DNA of 48,967 nt, taken from a virus. The notes beneath the pieces are model-generated. The model worked only from the letters and a program-made list of their open reading frames with translations. It was not told where the DNA came from and searched no databases. The translations under genes were made by a program, and so were the position numbers. The stretch's first letter is position 1, and each line of letters begins with the position of its first letter. Shown here piece by piece: positions 27,386 to 32,031 of this stretch. The stretch lies in IMG/VR virus record IMGVR_UViG_3300025086_000046, positions 1 to 48,967 of that record. The stretch is one strand, 5' to 3'.

Positions 27386-27628
27386 TCAACCTGATGTCTT
27401 GAAATAAGCGGAACGGTTACCCTCTACAGCGCTCGCAGTGGCATAAGTGGCGTGCCCAGTGTATGCTTGCCCACGGCGGTTAGTGTTAGTACGAACTCCC
27501 TTTGTACTGCTCATAAGCAACTCAGAGCGGCGCGCCCTGCGTGGTTTTAGCACTGTCATTTTCACCTGCTTTCCAGCAGCGTTCAGTTCCTCTGCAATTT
27601 GCATCAGGTTCTGGGTGGAGGTTTGCAT
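27386..27628 (-). CDS. Small basic protein (80 aa), unknown
   Basis: The start at 27628 is chosen because AAAGGAAC, part of the 31-bp repeated promoter/RBS block, lies 9 bases upstream; an upstream ATG would overlap the -10 box. The 80-residue product has an N-terminal helix (MQTSTQNLMQIAEELNAAGK), then a very basic middle (VLKPRRARRS, TNRRGQAYTG) and a Thr/Ala-rich tail. Basic composition suggests nucleic-acid or anionic-surface binding, but this is inference. It is a single-gene unit facing a divergent plus-strand promoter. Confidence 0.7.
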   Translation of the reverse strand: MQTSTQNLMQIAEELNAAGKQVKMTVLKPRRARRSELLMSSTKGVRTNTNRRGQAYTGHATYATASAVEGNRSAYFKTSG

Positions 27629-27636
27629 TGCTTTGC

Positions 27637-27667
27637 GTTCCTTTGACTCTTTAATAATACACGAAAA
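27637..27667 (-). repeat. 31-bp intergenic repeat, copy 1
   Basis: One of four identical 31-bp copies (others at 28726-28756, 29897-29927 and 35070-35100). On the minus strand it reads TTTTCGTGTATTATTAAAG then AGTCAAAGGAAC. It contains a -10 box (TATTAT) and the ribosome-binding site AAAGGA of the following gene. Confidence 0.9.
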
Positions 27668-27682
27668 GGACTGCTCTGGCAC
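27654..27682 (-). promoter_or_regulatory. Early-type promoter GTGCCA-17-TATTAT
   Basis: Minus-strand -35 GTGCCA (27677-27682), 17-bp spacer, -10 TATTAT (27654-27659) inside the 31-bp repeat. It drives the 80-residue basic protein. A divergent plus-strand promoter begins about 45 bp away. Confidence 0.7.
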
Positions 27683-27707
27683 TAATAACGGACGGTTCTA
27701 TAAGTGT

Positions 27708-27724
27708 CTCAGAGGTGCTCTGAG
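27708..27724. repeat. Perfect inverted repeat between two divergent promoters
   Basis: CTCAGAG and CTCTGAG are separated by three bases (7-bp perfect stem). It lies between the -35 of the minus-strand promoter (27677-27682) and the -35 of the plus-strand promoter (27727-27732). It could be an operator, or a hairpin if transcribed. Confidence 0.6.
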
Positions 27725-27726
27725 GA

Positions 27727-27756
27727 TTGCCAGATCTGGGTGGGGTGGTTTATAAT
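27727..27756 (+). promoter_or_regulatory. Plus-strand promoter TTGCCA-18-TATAAT
   Basis: TTGCCA (27727-27732), 18-bp spacer, consensus -10 TATAAT (27751-27756). It is one of only two plausible plus-strand promoters in the window and uses the same TTGCCA -35 as several minus-strand ones. Transcription would start near 27763. Confidence 0.5.
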
Positions 27757-27883
27757 GGGCGGCGGCACGATAGCGTGCGCGCTAAGACAACAAGACCCCG
27801 GCACATTTCATAAGACTTTAACACGAATTGAAAGGGAGTTAAATCATACTTTTGGATACTATCCAGAGAATGATTATCAATAA
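27755..27883 (+). CDS. Possible plus-strand small protein (42 aa) or RNA gene
   Basis: An open frame of 42 codons on the plus strand (MGGGTIACALRQQDPGTFHK, ending FGYYPENDYQ). The second half looks protein-like (TRIERELNHTFGYYPEN), and GGGGTGG about 7-13 bases upstream could bind the ribosome. Against it, the ATG overlaps the TATAAT box, so a transcript from that promoter would begin inside the frame. The stretch may instead make a short non-coding RNA containing the hairpin GCACG/CGTGC at 27765-27778. Treat as a candidate only. Confidence 0.35.
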   Translation: MGGGTIACALRQQDPGTFHKTLTRIERELNHTFGYYPENDYQ

Positions 27884-27937
27884 CAATAAAACGCTCGCTT
27901 ACATTTTTTTAAACGTTTTTTAATTGATTTACATACA

Positions 27938-27961
27938 TTTTACCCTATTTTTCGGGTAAAA
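27938..27961. terminator. Palindromic terminator TTTTACCC/GGGTAAAA
   Basis: A perfect 8-bp stem with an 8-base loop, 5 bases downstream of the 27966 stop on the minus strand. The A/T-rich stem ends make it usable in both directions, so it could also end a plus-strand transcript started at 27.76 kb. Confidence 0.65.
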
Positions 27962-27965
27962 GCAA

Positions 27966-28160
27966 CTATTTCAACAGTTCTGGATAACATTCCTCAACCT
28001 CTTCAATCAGTTCCGGAACGCTATACTTATCAAGATTTTCGTTAATCGTATCATATACAAATGCGTACATACTTTTATGATCCATGCCATCAATTAGTTC
28101 CTTAATATAGTCATCTTGGAGTTTATCACGATCGATGATGTTGTCCATGGTTTCAGTCAT
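27966..28160 (-). CDS. Small acidic protein (64 aa), unknown
   Basis: An acidic, helix-rich 64-residue product (MTETMDNIIDRDKLQDDYIK to VPELIEEVEECYPELLK). Another in-frame ATG at 28193 adds 11 residues; I prefer 28160 because the extra residues (MPFFHPNHTIT) look like untranslated leader, but neither start has a good ribosome site. The type resembles small hypothetical proteins I associate with cyanophage early regions (recollection). It is the last gene of the unit 28709-27966 and is followed by a strong palindromic terminator. Confidence 0.65.
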   Translation of the reverse strand: MTETMDNIIDRDKLQDDYIKELIDGMDHKSMYAFVYDTINENLDKYSVPELIEEVEECYPELLK

Positions 28161-28195
28161 TGTGATTGTGTGGTTAGGGTGAAAGAATGGCATAA

Positions 28196-28555
28196 TTATG
28201 CGAAGACGTATCCATTAGTGAAATCATCTACGTTGTAAACTTTAGACTGTCCTGCTTGACCAATAAAGCGACGAACATACCAGACAAAATTTTTCTGAAA
28301 TACTCCTTCACCAGTAACACAAAACTCATCACATAAAGCGTTGAGTCTGCTCTTGGTTGTATTAGACTGCCAACCGCCATCGAAGATTGTCACATCGTTA
28401 TCTGTAACCTCAGCGATAAGATTGTTGTGAAGGTAGACTTGAGTCACAACGCACTCCTTATCATCATTGAAAAAATTGATAGTGTGAGTGTTGCCAGACT
28501 TCCAATCCTTTTCGGACTTGATAGCAGCAATCATTTGTGATTCGATCTTACGCAT
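28196..28555 (-). CDS. Conserved-looking phage protein (119 aa), unknown
   Basis: A soluble 119-residue protein starting MRKIESQMIAAIKSEKDWKS. The middle is beta-rich (YLHNNLIAEVTDNDVTIFDG), followed by GWQSNTTKSRLNALCDEFC and an aromatic/basic stretch (FQKNFVWYVRRFIGQAGQS). It has the look of small early-region proteins in T4-like cyanophages; no enzyme motif is visible. It lies 40 bases after the 35-residue gene and ends just before the 64-residue gene, so the three probably share the promoter at 28743-28771. Confidence 0.8.
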   Translation of the reverse strand: MRKIESQMIAAIKSEKDWKSGNTHTINFFNDDKECVVTQVYLHNNLIAEVTDNDVTIFDGGWQSNTTKSRLNALCDEFCVTGEGVFQKNFVWYVRRFIGQAGQSKVYNVDDFTNGYVFA

Positions 28556-28601
28556 GATGAGTGAGGTTGTGAAGAATTGGTGTGAGTGAAAAAAGGAAGA
28601 A

Positions 28602-28709
28602 TCAGCGTAGTTTTAAATATCCGTGCTCAACTAATAAGTCGATGAACTTAATGCATTGGTTTCCAGTTTCCATTTGTGAGAGGTGCTTAAGCAGAGTGGA
28701 TCTTGTCAT
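28602..28709 (-). CDS. Very small protein (35 aa), unknown
   Basis: A 35-residue product (MTRSTLLKHLSQMETGNQCI to EHGYLKLR). It is the first frame after the early-type promoter and 31-bp repeat, with AAAGGAAC about 14 bases upstream of the ATG. Its amphipathic helical look (LLKHLSQM, FIDLLVEHGYL) supports a real peptide. Function is unknown. It is the first gene of the unit that continues to 27966. Confidence 0.6.
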   Translation of the reverse strand: MTRSTLLKHLSQMETGNQCIKFIDLLVEHGYLKLR

Positions 28710-28725
28710 ACTCGGTTTGAGGTGT

Positions 28726-28756
28726 GTTCCTTTGACTCTTTAATAATACACGAAAA
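28726..28756 (-). repeat. 31-bp intergenic repeat, copy 2
   Basis: Identical to the copy at 27637-27667. It holds the -10 TATTAT and the AAAGGAAC ribosome-binding site for the 35-residue gene. Confidence 0.9.
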
Positions 28757-28771
28757 CGAACCCTGTGGCGG
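28743..28771 (-). promoter_or_regulatory. Early-type promoter CCGCCA-17-TATTAT embedded in a terminator
   Basis: Minus-strand -35 CCGCCA (28766-28771) and -10 TATTAT (28743-28748) with a 17-bp spacer. The -35 lies in the loop and stem of the GAACCC/GGGTTC hairpin that follows the upstream gene. Confidence 0.7.
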
Positions 28772-28775
28772 GTTC
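28758..28775 (-). terminator. Hairpin GAACCC/GGGTTC
   Basis: A perfect 6-bp stem with a 6-base loop, about 20 bases after the 82-residue gene, followed on the minus strand by GTTTTCG. It overlaps the -35 of the next promoter. Confidence 0.65.
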
Positions 28776-28795
28776 AGTAGACAGATAGCAGACCG

Positions 28796-29044
28796 TCACA
28801 GGTCCGCCATCATTTCCTCCATTTCGGCACTATTGATGGCAGAGTCGTTCCATGCCACACCGTCGCCAGTCGTTTCAAGATGACGACCGATCTGCCCATT
28901 CATCATGCAGCGAACGAACTTCGTCCAAGGTGTGTCGCCTTCGTTCACATACTCAACGCATGCCTTAGCGGTGTTGTAGAGAAACTCATCGTTCTGGATC
29001 CACAGAGCAGCGTTCCAGGTTTCGTAGTTTGCCCAACCATTCAT
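28796..29044 (-). CDS. NYETWN-type small phage protein (82 aa)
   Basis: An 82-residue protein starting MNGWANYETWNAALWIQNDE. The N-Y-E-T-W-N motif followed by a hydrophobic helix marks a domain of unknown function common in phage and plasmid proteins (I believe the DUF7249 family, not checked). The rest is helical and acidic (MEEMMADL at the end). A ribosome site (CGGAGC) lies 8-13 bases upstream. It forms its own unit between two early-type promoters. Function unknown. Confidence 0.8.
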   Translation of the reverse strand: MNGWANYETWNAALWIQNDEFLYNTAKACVEYVNEGDTPWTKFVRCMMNGQIGRHLETTGDGVAWNDSAINSAEMEEMMADL

Positions 29045-29073
29045 GATGTTGCTCCGTTTGTTTGCTTGTGTGT

Positions 29074-29102
29074 ATTGTAGACCGTAGGGGGATCAGTGGC
29101 GA
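29074..29102 (-). promoter_or_regulatory. Early-type promoter TCGCCA-17-TACAAT embedded in a hairpin
   Basis: -35 TCGCCA (29097-29102), 17-bp spacer, -10 TACAAT (29074-29079). The -35 lies in the loop region of a perfect 7-bp hairpin (29092-29110) formed by the last codons of the preceding gene. It drives the NYETWN gene. Confidence 0.7.
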
Positions 29103-29110
29103 TCACTGAT
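29092..29110 (-). terminator. Hairpin ATCAGTG/CACTGAT at the stop codon
   Basis: A perfect 7-bp stem with a 5-base loop, formed by the last codons and stop of the 65-residue gene (stop at 29093-29095). No clear T-run follows. It overlaps the next promoter's -35 box. Confidence 0.5.
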
Positions 29111-29290
29111 GGACCAGTTCCCCCACTGTCCAGCAGGTTCCAGTCCAGCACGTACACGTTCACGATAGGCGGTCTCTGTTGCCATCTGACGTTTGATGCT
29201 CTCCATTGCTGCCATCATGACAGGTGAAGGATTAACAGAGGTCAGGAACATACCGTCAGCAGAGCGGGTGAGTTTGGTGGTTTTGTTCAT
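29093..29290 (-). CDS. Small protein (65 aa), probably leaderless mRNA
   Basis: A 65-residue product (MNKTTKLTRSADGMFLTSVN to NWSISDRH) with a basic start and a helical middle (AAMESIKRQMATETAYRERV). An in-frame ATG at 29305 overlaps the -10 box. The ATG at 29290 lies 6 bases after the TATTGT box, about where transcription should begin, so the mRNA may carry no leader; no ribosome-binding site is present. Function unknown. Confidence 0.7.
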   Translation of the reverse strand: MNKTTKLTRSADGMFLTSVNPSPVMMAAMESIKRQMATETAYRERVRAGLEPAGQWGNWSISDRH

Positions 29291-29296
29291 ATGTCT

Positions 29297-29325
29297 ACAA
29301 TACACGGAAACGAACCCTGTGGCGA
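29297..29325 (-). promoter_or_regulatory. Early-type promoter TCGCCA-17-TATTGT
   Basis: -35 TCGCCA (29320-29325), 17-bp spacer, -10 TATTGT (29297-29302). The spacer and -35 include the imperfect hairpin AACTC/GGGTT. The start codon is 7 bases downstream of the -10. Confidence 0.7.
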
Positions 29326-29330
29326 GTTAG

Positions 29331-29354
29331 TGTGACACTTATCCCAGTGTCACA
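29331..29354 (-). terminator. Perfect 9-bp hairpin TGTGACACT/AGTGTCACA
   Basis: A nine-base-pair inverted repeat with a 6-base loop. It includes the stop codon of the 43-residue gene (29350-29352) and immediately precedes the -35 of the next promoter. Confidence 0.7.
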
Positions 29355-29481
29355 TCCGGTCCATGCTACGTTGGATTGTTTCGTTACGTTCTTTCATGAT
29401 GCTCATCATGTCAGAATCGAGCAGGTCAATGAGAAGATTAGCACCTAACAAAATGACAATGGCAGAAAGAAAAATACGCAT
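29350..29481 (-). CDS. Small single-span membrane protein (43 aa)
   Basis: A 43-residue product starting MRIFLSAIVILLGANLLIDL. The first 20 residues form one hydrophobic segment (membrane anchor or signal peptide), followed by an amphipathic, Met-rich charged tail (DMMSIMKERNETIQRSMDRM). The probable location is the inner membrane. Function is unknown; small phage membrane peptides are often involved in lysis timing or superinfection exclusion, but nothing here proves that. Its stop lies inside a 9-bp hairpin. Confidence 0.65.
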   Translation of the reverse strand: MRIFLSAIVILLGANLLIDLLDSDMMSIMKERNETIQRSMDRM

Positions 29482-29524
29482 GAGTTTCAGTTAAGAATGT
29501 GTTCGTAATCGGTAGTTTTCATCA

Positions 29525-29692
29525 TCAAAATAAATTGGTCCAGCGTTCGTGTTGTATTTTGCTGATTCTGCCGTCACTGAGTAAACTATCACAAACACGA
29601 CAGAAAACCTCAAATTTTTCTATTCTGTCCATGTTAGGATCAACTCCGTTGGCAGTTTCACCGACAACCTTAAGTAAGTTGATTTTTAACAT
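29525..29692 (-). CDS. Small protein with a CRVC motif (55 aa)
   Basis: A 55-residue product (MLKINLLKVVGETANGVDPN to HERWTNLF) beginning 2 bases after the stop of the 63-residue gene, so translation is probably coupled. It contains FCRVCDSLLSDGRISKIQHE. The CxxC pair could bind metal, but with no second pair this is weak. Otherwise it looks like a small alpha-helical protein. No family is recognised. Confidence 0.65.
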   Translation of the reverse strand: MLKINLLKVVGETANGVDPNMDRIEKFEVFCRVCDSLLSDGRISKIQHERWTNLF

Positions 29693-29694
29693 GA

Positions 29695-29886
29695 TCACTC
29701 ACCCTCGGTTTCAGTTAGTTTGAAAATTGCGGAGATCTTATCACAAACCGCAAAATATGCACGGTCTTCAGTGTCATCCTCACCGAGGTGATCTTGATAC
29801 TCACTCAACGCACGATCAATGACACTCCACTCCGAATCAGTGAACAAACCTTTGTAAATTGTTGCAGACATTTCTTGTGAGGTCAT
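29695..29886 (-). CDS. Small acidic protein (63 aa), unknown
   Basis: A 63-residue helix-rich acidic protein (MTSQEMSATIYKGLFTDSEW to ISAIFKLTETEGE). It is the first gene after the 31-bp promoter/RBS repeat, with AAAGGAAC 10 bases upstream of the ATG. A second in-frame ATG five codons on is possible. The pattern FTDSEWSVIDRALSEYQDHL is a strong amphipathic helix. Function unknown; it shares a transcript with the 55- and 43-residue genes. Confidence 0.75.
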   Translation of the reverse strand: MTSQEMSATIYKGLFTDSEWSVIDRALSEYQDHLGEDDTEDRAYFAVCDKISAIFKLTETEGE

Positions 29887-29896
29887 TTTGAGTTTT

Positions 29897-29927
29897 GTTC
29901 CTTTGACTCTTTAATAATACACGAAAA
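29897..29927 (-). repeat. 31-bp intergenic repeat, copy 3
   Basis: Identical to the copies at 27637, 28726 and 35070. It carries the -10 TATTAT and the ribosome-binding site of the 63-residue gene. Confidence 0.9.
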
Positions 29928-29942
29928 CGGGATCAGATCAAC
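29914..29942 (-). promoter_or_regulatory. Early-type promoter TTGATC-16-TATTAT
   Basis: The -10 is TATTAT (29914-29919). The best -35 is TTGATC with 16-bp spacing (29936-29941) or GTTGAT with 17. This is one of two copies using a TTGA-type rather than GCCA-type -35. Confidence 0.65.
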
Positions 29943-29966
29943 CGATGATGGACACCTTACAGACCG

Positions 29967-30203
29967 TCACATTCCGTTCAGAAATTCGTGAAGTGCTTCA
30001 TCATACTCCTGCTGGGTTTCATACACTCTCCCATGAATGTTCAACGGAAAAGTTTTATCAATCCCAGCAACTGCAACGGTTTCACAATCAGCACGATCAT
30101 AACCCATTGATACCAAATTTTCGACGTAGGGGTTGTTGTGAATTTCCATAAGTTCTTTATCAGATTGGAGAGCGAAAGTGCAAGGGTCAGTGAACATCAT
30201 CAA
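29967..30203 (-). CDS. Small protein (78 aa), unknown
   Basis: A 78-residue acidic protein (MMMFTDPCTFALQSDKELME to QQEYDEALHEFLNGM). It contains YVENLVSMGYDRADCETVAVAG, which could be a small UBA-like helical hairpin; this is speculative. The first ATG overlaps the stop of the upstream 81-residue gene (30200-30203), so they are coupled. Its stop lies in a 12-base word (TGTGACGGTCTG) also found at the end of the 82-residue gene at 28796. Function unknown. Confidence 0.75.
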   Translation of the reverse strand: MMMFTDPCTFALQSDKELMEIHNNPYVENLVSMGYDRADCETVAVAGIDKTFPLNIHGRVYETQQEYDEALHEFLNGM

Positions 30204-30445
30204 CCTCCGAACATTTCATCGAACAGGTTATCAGCGTTCTTCGCTCTTTCTTCCCATTCTGTCATCTCTGCGTGGCGATCGAGTTGATCACGCATTGAAA
30301 CTAGTGCTTGTTGTTTAGCACGAAGTTTGTCAATTTCGACGTTGAGGTAGTGCAACTCGTTGTTAATCTGACAGCGGTCCATGTCATCAACTGTTGGCAT
30401 GTCGTAGATTGTGTTGTTGATTTTGCGAGGTTGAAGTTTGATCAT
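30200..30445 (-). CDS. Small coiled-coil protein (81 aa), probably leaderless
   Basis: An 81-residue protein (MIKLQPRKINNTIYDMPTVD, ending NADNLFDEMFGG). Residues 28-70 have coiled-coil character (ELHYLNVEIDKLRAKQQALV, then RDQLDRHAEMTEWEERAKN). The ATG at 30445 lies 6 bases after the TATTAT box and no ribosome-binding site is seen, so the transcript may start at the AUG. It overlaps the next gene by 4 bases. No family is recognised. Confidence 0.75.
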   Translation of the reverse strand: MIKLQPRKINNTIYDMPTVDDMDRCQINNELHYLNVEIDKLRAKQQALVSMRDQLDRHAEMTEWEERAKNADNLFDEMFGG

Positions 30446-30451
30446 GTGTTA

Positions 30452-30480
30452 ATAATACACGAAACCCACCACATTGGCGG
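30452..30480 (-). promoter_or_regulatory. Early-type promoter CCGCCA-17-TATTAT
   Basis: -35 CCGCCA (30475-30480), 17-bp spacer, -10 TATTAT (30452-30457). The -35 is in the loop of hairpin CCACCA/TGGTGG (30466-30489). The start codon follows the -10 by 6 bases. Confidence 0.7.
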
Positions 30481-30510
30481 AATTGGTGGACACTTCACGG
30501 ACTGTCCACC
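30466..30510 (-). terminator. Two overlapping, mutually exclusive hairpins
   Basis: Stem A is CCACCA/TGGTGG (30466-30471 with 30484-30489). Stem B is GGTGGACA/TGTCCACC (30485-30492 with 30503-30510), a perfect 8 bp. They share bases 30485-30489, so only one can form at a time. They lie directly after the stop of the 58-residue gene (30512). Confidence 0.6.
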
Positions 30511-30511
30511 C

Positions 30512-30688
30512 CTACTCCAAGACGAACGCTCGGACGTGGTAAGCGTGGGGAATCATTCGCTTCATCAATTCTTCACCTTCTGCTGAGTTAGTAACACTTT
30601 CTGGCAGACAGATAACCTCATCTGCTTGACGTGGATGCCCTGGAGATTCTAACCAGATCTCTCCGAAAAATTTTTTGTTCATCATCAT
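30512..30688 (-). CDS. Small protein (58 aa), unknown
   Basis: A 58-residue product starting at 30688 (three consecutive ATGs; any of 30688, 30685 or 30682 is possible). After MMMNKKFFGEIWLESPGHPR it continues QADEVICLPESVTNSAEGEE and ends YHVRAFVLE. Its first ATG overlaps the stop of the 39-residue gene (TGATG), so the two are coupled. The sequence looks like a small globular alpha/beta protein. Function unknown. Confidence 0.65.
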   Translation of the reverse strand: MMMNKKFFGEIWLESPGHPRQADEVICLPESVTNSAEGEELMKRMIPHAYHVRAFVLE

Positions 30689-30807
30689 CACAGTGCAAAT
30701 TCTTGAATGTAGTAATCAACTGTGATTTCGTACTTTGCTGCTTCTTCCTCGATGATTTCCATCAAAAGTTCATCTTTCATGATCTCTTGAATTTGCTTCT
30801 CAGTCAT
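30688..30807 (-). CDS. Very small acidic protein (39 aa)
   Basis: A 39-residue, highly acidic helical protein (MTEKQIQEIMKDELLMEIIE to DYYIQEFAL). The ribosome-binding site AAGGA lies 8-12 bases upstream of the ATG, and the gene follows a recognisable promoter by about 20 bases. Small acidic phage proteins are sometimes inhibitors or DNA mimics; here that is only a possibility. It overlaps the next gene (TGATG). Confidence 0.65.
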   Translation of the reverse strand: MTEKQIQEIMKDELLMEIIEEEAAKYEITVDYYIQEFAL

Positions 30808-30829
30808 GACGAAATCCTTGATCTTCTTT

Positions 30830-30858
30830 AAAATACCACGAAAAAACGTCCGTGGCGG
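30830..30858 (-). promoter_or_regulatory. Early-type promoter CCGCCA-17-TATTTT
   Basis: -35 CCGCCA (30853-30858), 17-bp spacer, -10 TATTTT (30830-30835). The -35 forms the loop and one arm of the short hairpin TCCG/CGGA, followed by a run of six Ts. Confidence 0.65.
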
Positions 30859-30884
30859 AAATTATGGACACTTAGATTAGTGTC
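30841..30884 (-). terminator. Tandem hairpins with T-run
   Basis: On the minus strand hairpin GACACT/AGTGTC (30867-30884, 6 bp, 6-base loop) is followed by the short stem TCCG/CGGA and six Ts (30841-30846). They lie 40-85 bases after the stop of the 54-residue gene. Confidence 0.6.
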
Positions 30885-30924
30885 ACACGATCACTACCAC
30901 GAACGCGGATCTGTGATCAATATA

Positions 30925-31089
30925 TTACCAGTCGTCGGTGAGATCTTCGACATGCACGCTCAAACTCTCTTGACCTTCGATGTCAAATAGTTTGTCCCAG
31001 TTGATGTTATATGGATCGAAATCATCCAAAACATCAAATTCAAGTGTGACCCGAAACTTTGATTTTTGTGGAATTGCTTGAGCGTACAT
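30925..31089 (-). CDS. Small acidic protein (54 aa), unknown
   Basis: A 54-residue product (MYAQAIPQKSKFRVTLEFDV to SVHVEDLTDDW) with a beta-hairpin-like start and an Asp-rich, aromatic C-terminus. It is the first gene downstream of a strong sigma70-type promoter and a late element, so it may be expressed early and late. A weak ribosome site (ACGAG) lies about 10 bases upstream. No family is recognised. Confidence 0.7.
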   Translation of the reverse strand: MYAQAIPQKSKFRVTLEFDVLDDFDPYNINWDKLFDIEGQESLSVHVEDLTDDW

Positions 31090-31122
31090 CGTAAGATCTC
31101 GTAGGGGTTGGTGAACTTAAGT

Positions 31123-31151
31123 ATGATACTCTCTCTGAGGACTCATGTCAA
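31123..31151 (-). promoter_or_regulatory. Strong sigma70-type promoter TTGACA-17-TATCAT
   Basis: The -35 is perfect (TTGACA, 31146-31151), the spacer is 17 bp and the -10 is TATCAT (31123-31128). It is the best consensus promoter in the window. It lies just downstream of a TATAAATA late element. Confidence 0.8.
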
Positions 31152-31163
31152 GTCTCAATAGAG

Positions 31164-31171
31164 TATTTATA
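31164..31171 (-). promoter_or_regulatory. Late promoter TATAAATA next to an early promoter
   Basis: A perfect TATAAATA on the minus strand, 13 bp upstream of the TTGACA box and 13 bases after the DUF4385 stop. A transcript from here would run through the early promoter into the 54-residue gene. Confidence 0.65.
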
Positions 31172-31184
31172 TCTCGTAGCGCGA

Positions 31185-31646
31185 TTATTCATTCTCGCGC
31201 CACGAACGTCGCATACGTTGATAATCAGGATCGTATGCTGCTTTATCTCGTACTACCTTGAAGATCTGCGCTGATCTCGCTTTGACATTCGTGAGGCAAT
31301 CTTCCTCACAGGGAGATATACTCCCATTTTTTGCATATTTGCGTCCCGAAGAGTGATTGGCGTAGCGTCTGGCACGAGTGAATCCCATCTCAAGGAATTT
31401 TCTTGCCATGTCCATACCAATGAAATCATCCCGTTGTTTATACTCACAGAACATTGAGTATATTTTATCAGAAGATTTAGTAGATGTTTCTTCATCTACA
31501 AATCTCCAATGAGAGCAAATGTCGTGAGTGTAAGGGCGTACCAATAACACTCCTTGCTCTCCCCTTCCAATACGATAAAGTTTGCGAGTTTCTGGATCTG
31601 TAAAATCAAGTTGTTTGTAATCCAGTTCATAGTCAAACTCTTTCAT
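31185..31646 (-). CDS. DUF4385-family protein (153 aa)
   Basis: A 153-residue protein with the recognisable DUF4385 pattern: FDYELDYKQLDFTDPETRKL then YRIGRGEQGVLLVRPYT; SHWRFVDEETSTKSSDKIYS; and DFIGMDMARKFLEMGFTRAR then RYANHSSGRKY. The family occurs in bacteria and phages and has no assigned biochemical role that I know of. The many conserved Arg/His/Gly residues suggest an enzyme or nucleic-acid-binding domain. It is the last gene of the operon that starts at 32643. No truncation is apparent. Confidence 0.85.
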   Translation of the reverse strand: MKEFDYELDYKQLDFTDPETRKLYRIGRGEQGVLLVRPYTHDICSHWRFVDEETSTKSSDKIYSMFCEYKQRDDFIGMDMARKFLEMGFTRARRYANHSSGRKYAKNGSISPCEEDCLTNVKARSAQIFKVVRDKAAYDPDYQRMRRSWRENE

Positions 31647-31841
31647 TTAATCAAAGACGGGAGAAATACGATGGCGCCATTCATACAAATGGTCTATGTT
31701 GTTTCCATAATAACCCATGTGCATGTAGATGCAATCAATGTAACGTAAATCATCATGATCTGCATAATACGTAAAGACATCACAGTATTCTACAATTTCT
31801 TGTGGAACTTCTACCTGTTTGTAATCATAATCAATTATCAT
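31647..31841 (-). CDS. Small protein rich in Tyr/Asp (64 aa)
   Basis: The start at 31841 (MIIDYDYKQVEVPQEIVEYC) is preferred over 31883 because the shorter form overlaps the upstream gene by only 11 bases and GAGGAAA lies upstream. The 64-residue product is acidic and aromatic (DVFTYYADHDDLRYIDCIYM). Its N-terminal YDYKQVEVP weakly recalls the YDYKxL start of the adjacent DUF4385 protein. Function unknown. Its stop abuts the ATG of the DUF4385 gene. Confidence 0.7.
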   Translation of the reverse strand: MIIDYDYKQVEVPQEIVEYCDVFTYYADHDDLRYIDCIYMHMGYYGNNIDHLYEWRHRISPVFD

Positions 31842-32031
31842 TTTCCTCTCTGTGTTTCCTCCACAACTCAGCAACCATATCAACTGGTTCTGTAGTTCGT
31901 TTGTGAATGTCCTCCTTGTGATTTAACCACTTGTCGATTGCTTCCTGTGTAGGAACAACAATTCTAACAGCGGTTCCCTCTTCTCCAAACTCTTTGTTCA
32001 TATCAATGTATGTTTGAGGAGTAATTTTCAT
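31831..32031 (-). CDS. Small protein (66 aa), unknown
   Basis: A 66-residue product (MKITPQTYIDMNKEFGEEGT to AELWRKHREENDN). It begins with a helix/turn, has a beta segment AVRIVVPTQEAIDKWL and ends in a charged helix. It overlaps both neighbours by a few bases, typical of coupled translation. No catalytic or membrane feature is seen. Confidence 0.75.
   Translation of the reverse strand: MKITPQTYIDMNKEFGEEGTAVRIVVPTQEAIDKWLNHKEDIHKRTTEPVDMVAELWRKHREENDN

Larger units (their letters stand above)
27629..27965. other. Longest stretch without an assured gene
   Basis: It holds the 31-bp repeat with its minus-strand promoter, an inverted repeat, a plus-strand promoter with a 42-codon frame, A/T-rich sequence with T-runs near 27907-27921, and a terminator-like palindrome at 27938-27961. 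I see no tRNA or other recognisable RNA. Confidence 0.6.

Noticed and set aside
27683-27965. tRNA gene in the longest gap
   Set aside because: No acceptor stem, T-loop (GGTTCRA) or anticodon arm could be found on either strand.
29485-29525. 11-codon frame MKTTDYEHILN after the 55-aa gene
   Set aside because: Too short to support; probably chance between two genes.
29525-29692. Zinc-ribbon assignment for the 55-aa CRVC protein
   Set aside because: Only one CxxC pair is present, so a metal site cannot be supported.
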